From Plasmopara viticola (taxonomy: Eukaryota; Oomycota; Peronosporomycetes; Peronosporales; Peronosporaceae), in assembly GCA_001695595.3 (NCBI GenBank), contig MBPM02000019.1, positions 496,001 to 560,000 on the forward strand: a DNA stretch of 64,000 nucleotides, read 5' to 3'. The notes beneath the pieces were generated by a model. It did no database searches. It had not been told where the DNA came from and was given only the letters and a program-made list of their open reading frames with translations. The translations under genes and the position numbers were made by a program. This document shows, one piece after another, positions 61,001 to 64,000 of this stretch; position 1 is the stretch's first letter, and each line of letters begins with the position of its first letter.

Positions 61001-64000
61001 GAAACATAGAATCACTTTTCTAAATAGTTTCCTGGGTCGCATCCATATCCGTCAACCAAGCTGGATATCTCTTTTGAAACTTACAAATTTGTATAATGCC
61101 ATTGTTAAACCCTTTTTTTCGGAACGCAACGACTTGAATCTTTCTTTCACTCAACTCTAAGTTTTAATGAAATAAAGATGTCTAAACCATAATCAGCTCG
61201 TGGGAAGTATTGTCTCTTTTAATCGAAGAAGGGATTATTAAGGTTGATCTGGCGATATTGTACATAATATGCTCTCAAGGCTGAACCTTTGAGGGCCTAA
61301 AGTGAAGCAGAAGTTTCTTATCAGCTTGAGCCACAATAGCTTTTGGATACGATTAAAATTGCCTTTTTACTTTACCGGTTGCTTCATTGGTGGATTTTTA
61401 GAACAGCTGTGTCATTGATTTGCTTAATCTTACCAAGCGTTTTGATGCTTGATTTTGCTTTGGTTTGCTAAAAACATTTTTCAGCATTTTCCGTATTAGT
61501 GATTGTGAATTTCCGATTGATTTTTTAGCTATTACTATAGCAAACGTTAAGAGTGAGCTAGGCTTAGTTTGAGCCTATTCAATCATGGTCGGACAGATCG
61601 CCCCTGCCATTCAAGATTGGCATTTCGAAATTGTTTTATATAATACAAAAGGTGTGATTCCCCAAATGACAAAGTTTTTGGTGATACAAGGTATAGTTTT
61701 TAGGCGTAAGAAATGATTCATTATAATCGTATTTTCTGTTTTGCTATTCTTGTATCTTTCCTATCTTCACTACGTGCTCGATCACATTCTATTCATTTTC
61801 CCTTTTTTTTAGGATTTGCTTTCGATGCTTTTCATAGTATCGCCATTTAGCTGCAATAAGCGATGCTTTATTTCGTTAATACGGTTAAAGACTGTAGACA
61901 ATTTTATATCTTGTTATATTATCGTACCTTATATCTTGGAATAAAATTAAAAAATATCAAACATTTCTGAAGCGAAAATTCTCTTTACGATTCAATCTCG
62001 AGCCGACGTTGTAATATTTTTATTAATACGAGTTCATGTTTATCTATTAGGAACTTGTTGCGACTCTTTCAGCTCACCCGTTTCTAGACAAAGCATAACA
62101 TAGAGTTCGTTTGTGGACATATTTGACAAAGTACGTCTGCCTTTTAGGTACCAACGCTTTGTGCCAAGAAGCATGAAGGATGGCGCACTGCGTACAACTA
62201 TTGTCAGCTAAACTTAGCGATACCGATGTCGCAATAAGAACCTTCCTACGCCAGATCAGGGAGTTTTTAATTTTCGTGCGTGGACCTGCTTTGGAGCTTA
62301 AATTGCTTGATTCGCGACCCCAGAGGGTCCGTTTTGAACACTAGTAGTATATATTTGGAAAACTCATAAGCGTCACACCCCGAAACCCTCACTAATTGAA
62401 CCTACAAACAGAAGCCCCAAATTAATTTGTATTTATAAAAGTGTCTATAAGATTTCTAACAGTCTGACAAAGTAAGTACATGTATCACTTGGAAGCTCCC
62501 AAAGAAACAGTAAGATCCTCACATAGTATTTATAGGTTTTCGCAAGAGATGCAAAGTCATTTAATCGTAATTTTCAAGTAGAAACAACGAAAAGGACAAA
62601 ACCAATTAAGCAAGCTTTCGACAAGCTTTAAATTAATGTTCGCGAAAAAATATTGTCCACTTATGTACGCCTGCCTGCTTTTACCTCACTAGTCCATTCA
62701 AATAAAGGGTGTCTACCAAATTATTTTCCAGCAAAACTTTGCACTCTGCTTAGAATGCTACTTAATAGTCATGAGTGCTTAAACAATCCATTTTCGCTAC
62801 TTAGTAATGCAAAGTAGATATTCAATTAAGGATACTAACCTTTTTGGCGATTTGATATAACATCTCCAACGTATTGTTGCTGACCTTTGCTGTTCAGGAC
62901 TCTGGCGCCAAGATTAATCGGATTTCGACTTGACACAAGACTTTGCAAATTCTCGGGCAAAAATCTTCCCGTTTTTATGCGAAGCTCTGTGCAGAATTCT
63001 GTGTCAGCATACTTGCGTAGCAATTACTCACCGAATTGTTCGTGAAGCGCTAAGTCTTCTCGGAATTTCGCGTATTAACAGCAAAGACCTCCAAATGTAT
63101 TTGACGGAACGCAACATTTCAAGGAATTGGTAAGTAGAGATCAGATCCGTCACTCATTATTGGCCGTGGTGATCCTTGCGGATTGTATCTAAATATTGCG
63201 ACTCTGACGTATGCGAGCCTTGCGGTGTCCAGCTGCTCCTCTGGCTTGAAATCGATACTGCGTTTCTGATTGCATTGCCGTGTGGTGCTCAGTTCATCTT
63301 CAAATTTTGCTCAAGAAGCCACGTCATGCCGATGATAATATTCTTATTTATAAAAAGCTTGAAACGCTTTCGAAATTTAAGAAGGACTTAGTGCTCATAA
63401 ACTTATGTGCACGGTTCGTCGAGGGCGGTAAACAACATGGTCGTTACTAAGGTCGACTTGGATCATCTCACCTTTGGTGAGTTTGAGCACAAGTTGCTTC
63501 GCCAAGTCTACAGATACATATTTTCATTGTAAATGAAGGCGCTTACGGATCTTTTTTAACCAGTGTCGGTGAAAGCTTGAGCTTTCACTTCGAGTGTAGC
63601 ATATGATGCACCTTCGGTATAACAATACGCTTTTCTACGATTGAAGACTGTTCATTGCTGGAATCTGTGGTCGATATGGCCTCAGAATTTGGATGTTGCC
63701 GACTAAGTCTAGCTGTCGCTTCCGACCTTCCTTTTTTCGGCTCTGAAGGTCATACCTTGGTTGCCTGATAGCCTGATTCTGTAGGCCACGTCTTAAACAA
63801 CTTGGCCAATTACCAATTGGTCTGCCCGAGTGATGGAAATATTCAAAGCTGGAACCAAATTAAATGGCTCCCTGGGGAGTACTTTGATAAGTTTTTCGCG
63901 GTCTCTTCCAGTAAATGATTCTAGAGAAAAATGATGCCCCAATGTACTGATTTTCAATCCAGTTTGGGACATCAAGCCTTGCAATTTAGAGTCAAACTTG
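55074..64000. other. AT-rich gene desert
   Basis: About 9 kb with no frame above 105 codons. Stop density in the apparently coding frames (for example minus strand 57.8-59.7 kb and 60.4-61.6 kb) is close to that expected for this base composition. A small hairpin lies at 57850-57879 (ACTCCTTC...CACGAAGGAGT). Near the right edge, minus frame 63793-63984 is open for 63 codons and unrecognised. I can support no gene here. Confidence 0.5.

Noticed and set aside
60397..61610. A minus-strand frame of about 400 codons that stays in phase with many stops, suggesting a dead gene or an altered genetic code
   Set aside because: All three stop codons occur, at about one per 20-25 codons, close to the rate expected for AT-rich random DNA. 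No motif is recognisable. Perceived coding character is not reliable here.

Overview
The window looks like nuclear DNA of an oomycete, probably Phytophthora- or downy-mildew-like. The grounds are very short GT-AG introns (about 58-90 bp), an initiator-like element before a ribosomal protein gene, conserved eukaryotic proteins with stramenopile-style domain mixes, and tightly packed genes between AT-rich, repeat-filled deserts. Species cannot be named from sequence alone.

Layout. 1-8.1 kb: mostly non-coding, with one weak secreted-protein candidate, a 614 bp inverted-repeat transposon (2402-3015) and decayed coding scraps. 8.1-24.65 kb: one giant minus-strand gene for a secreted or membrane-anchored surface protein of about 5,480 residues. 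It has about 20 Ig-like repeats of a kind familiar from bacterial adhesins, two propeller-like blocks, two YHYH domains, discoidin-like and P-domain-like regions, a signal peptide, and a membrane helix reached through a last small intron. 24.7-33.4 kb: retrotransposon debris (LINE reverse transcriptase, a tRNA-like SINE head, a Ty3/gypsy integrase scrap) in otherwise empty AT-rich DNA.

33.4-50.9 kb is a gene-dense island: a broken leucine-rich-repeat gene, a C2HC zinc-finger gene, a 7-blade WD40 gene, a possible small membrane protein, an IQ/WW/ankyrin gene, ribosomal protein uL15 (RPL27A), a SIS-domain sugar-phosphate isomerase, a divergent protein kinase, a tandem AAA ATPase (AFG2B/SPATA5L1-like) with both Walker B glutamates replaced, and a METTL16-type RNA methyltransferase. 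Exon structures were reconstructed by hand from reading frame and splice sites. Neighbouring genes are 32-150 bp apart, so convergent 3' ends and divergent promoters are shared. uL15, METTL16 and the AAA ATPase all belong to RNA or ribosome metabolism, but nothing shows that they act together.

50.9-64 kb is AT-rich desert. Its clear content is a SINE-like family: three copies of about 325 bp, each with a perfect 11-14 bp target-site duplication. The rest holds only short broken frames that I cannot separate from chance.
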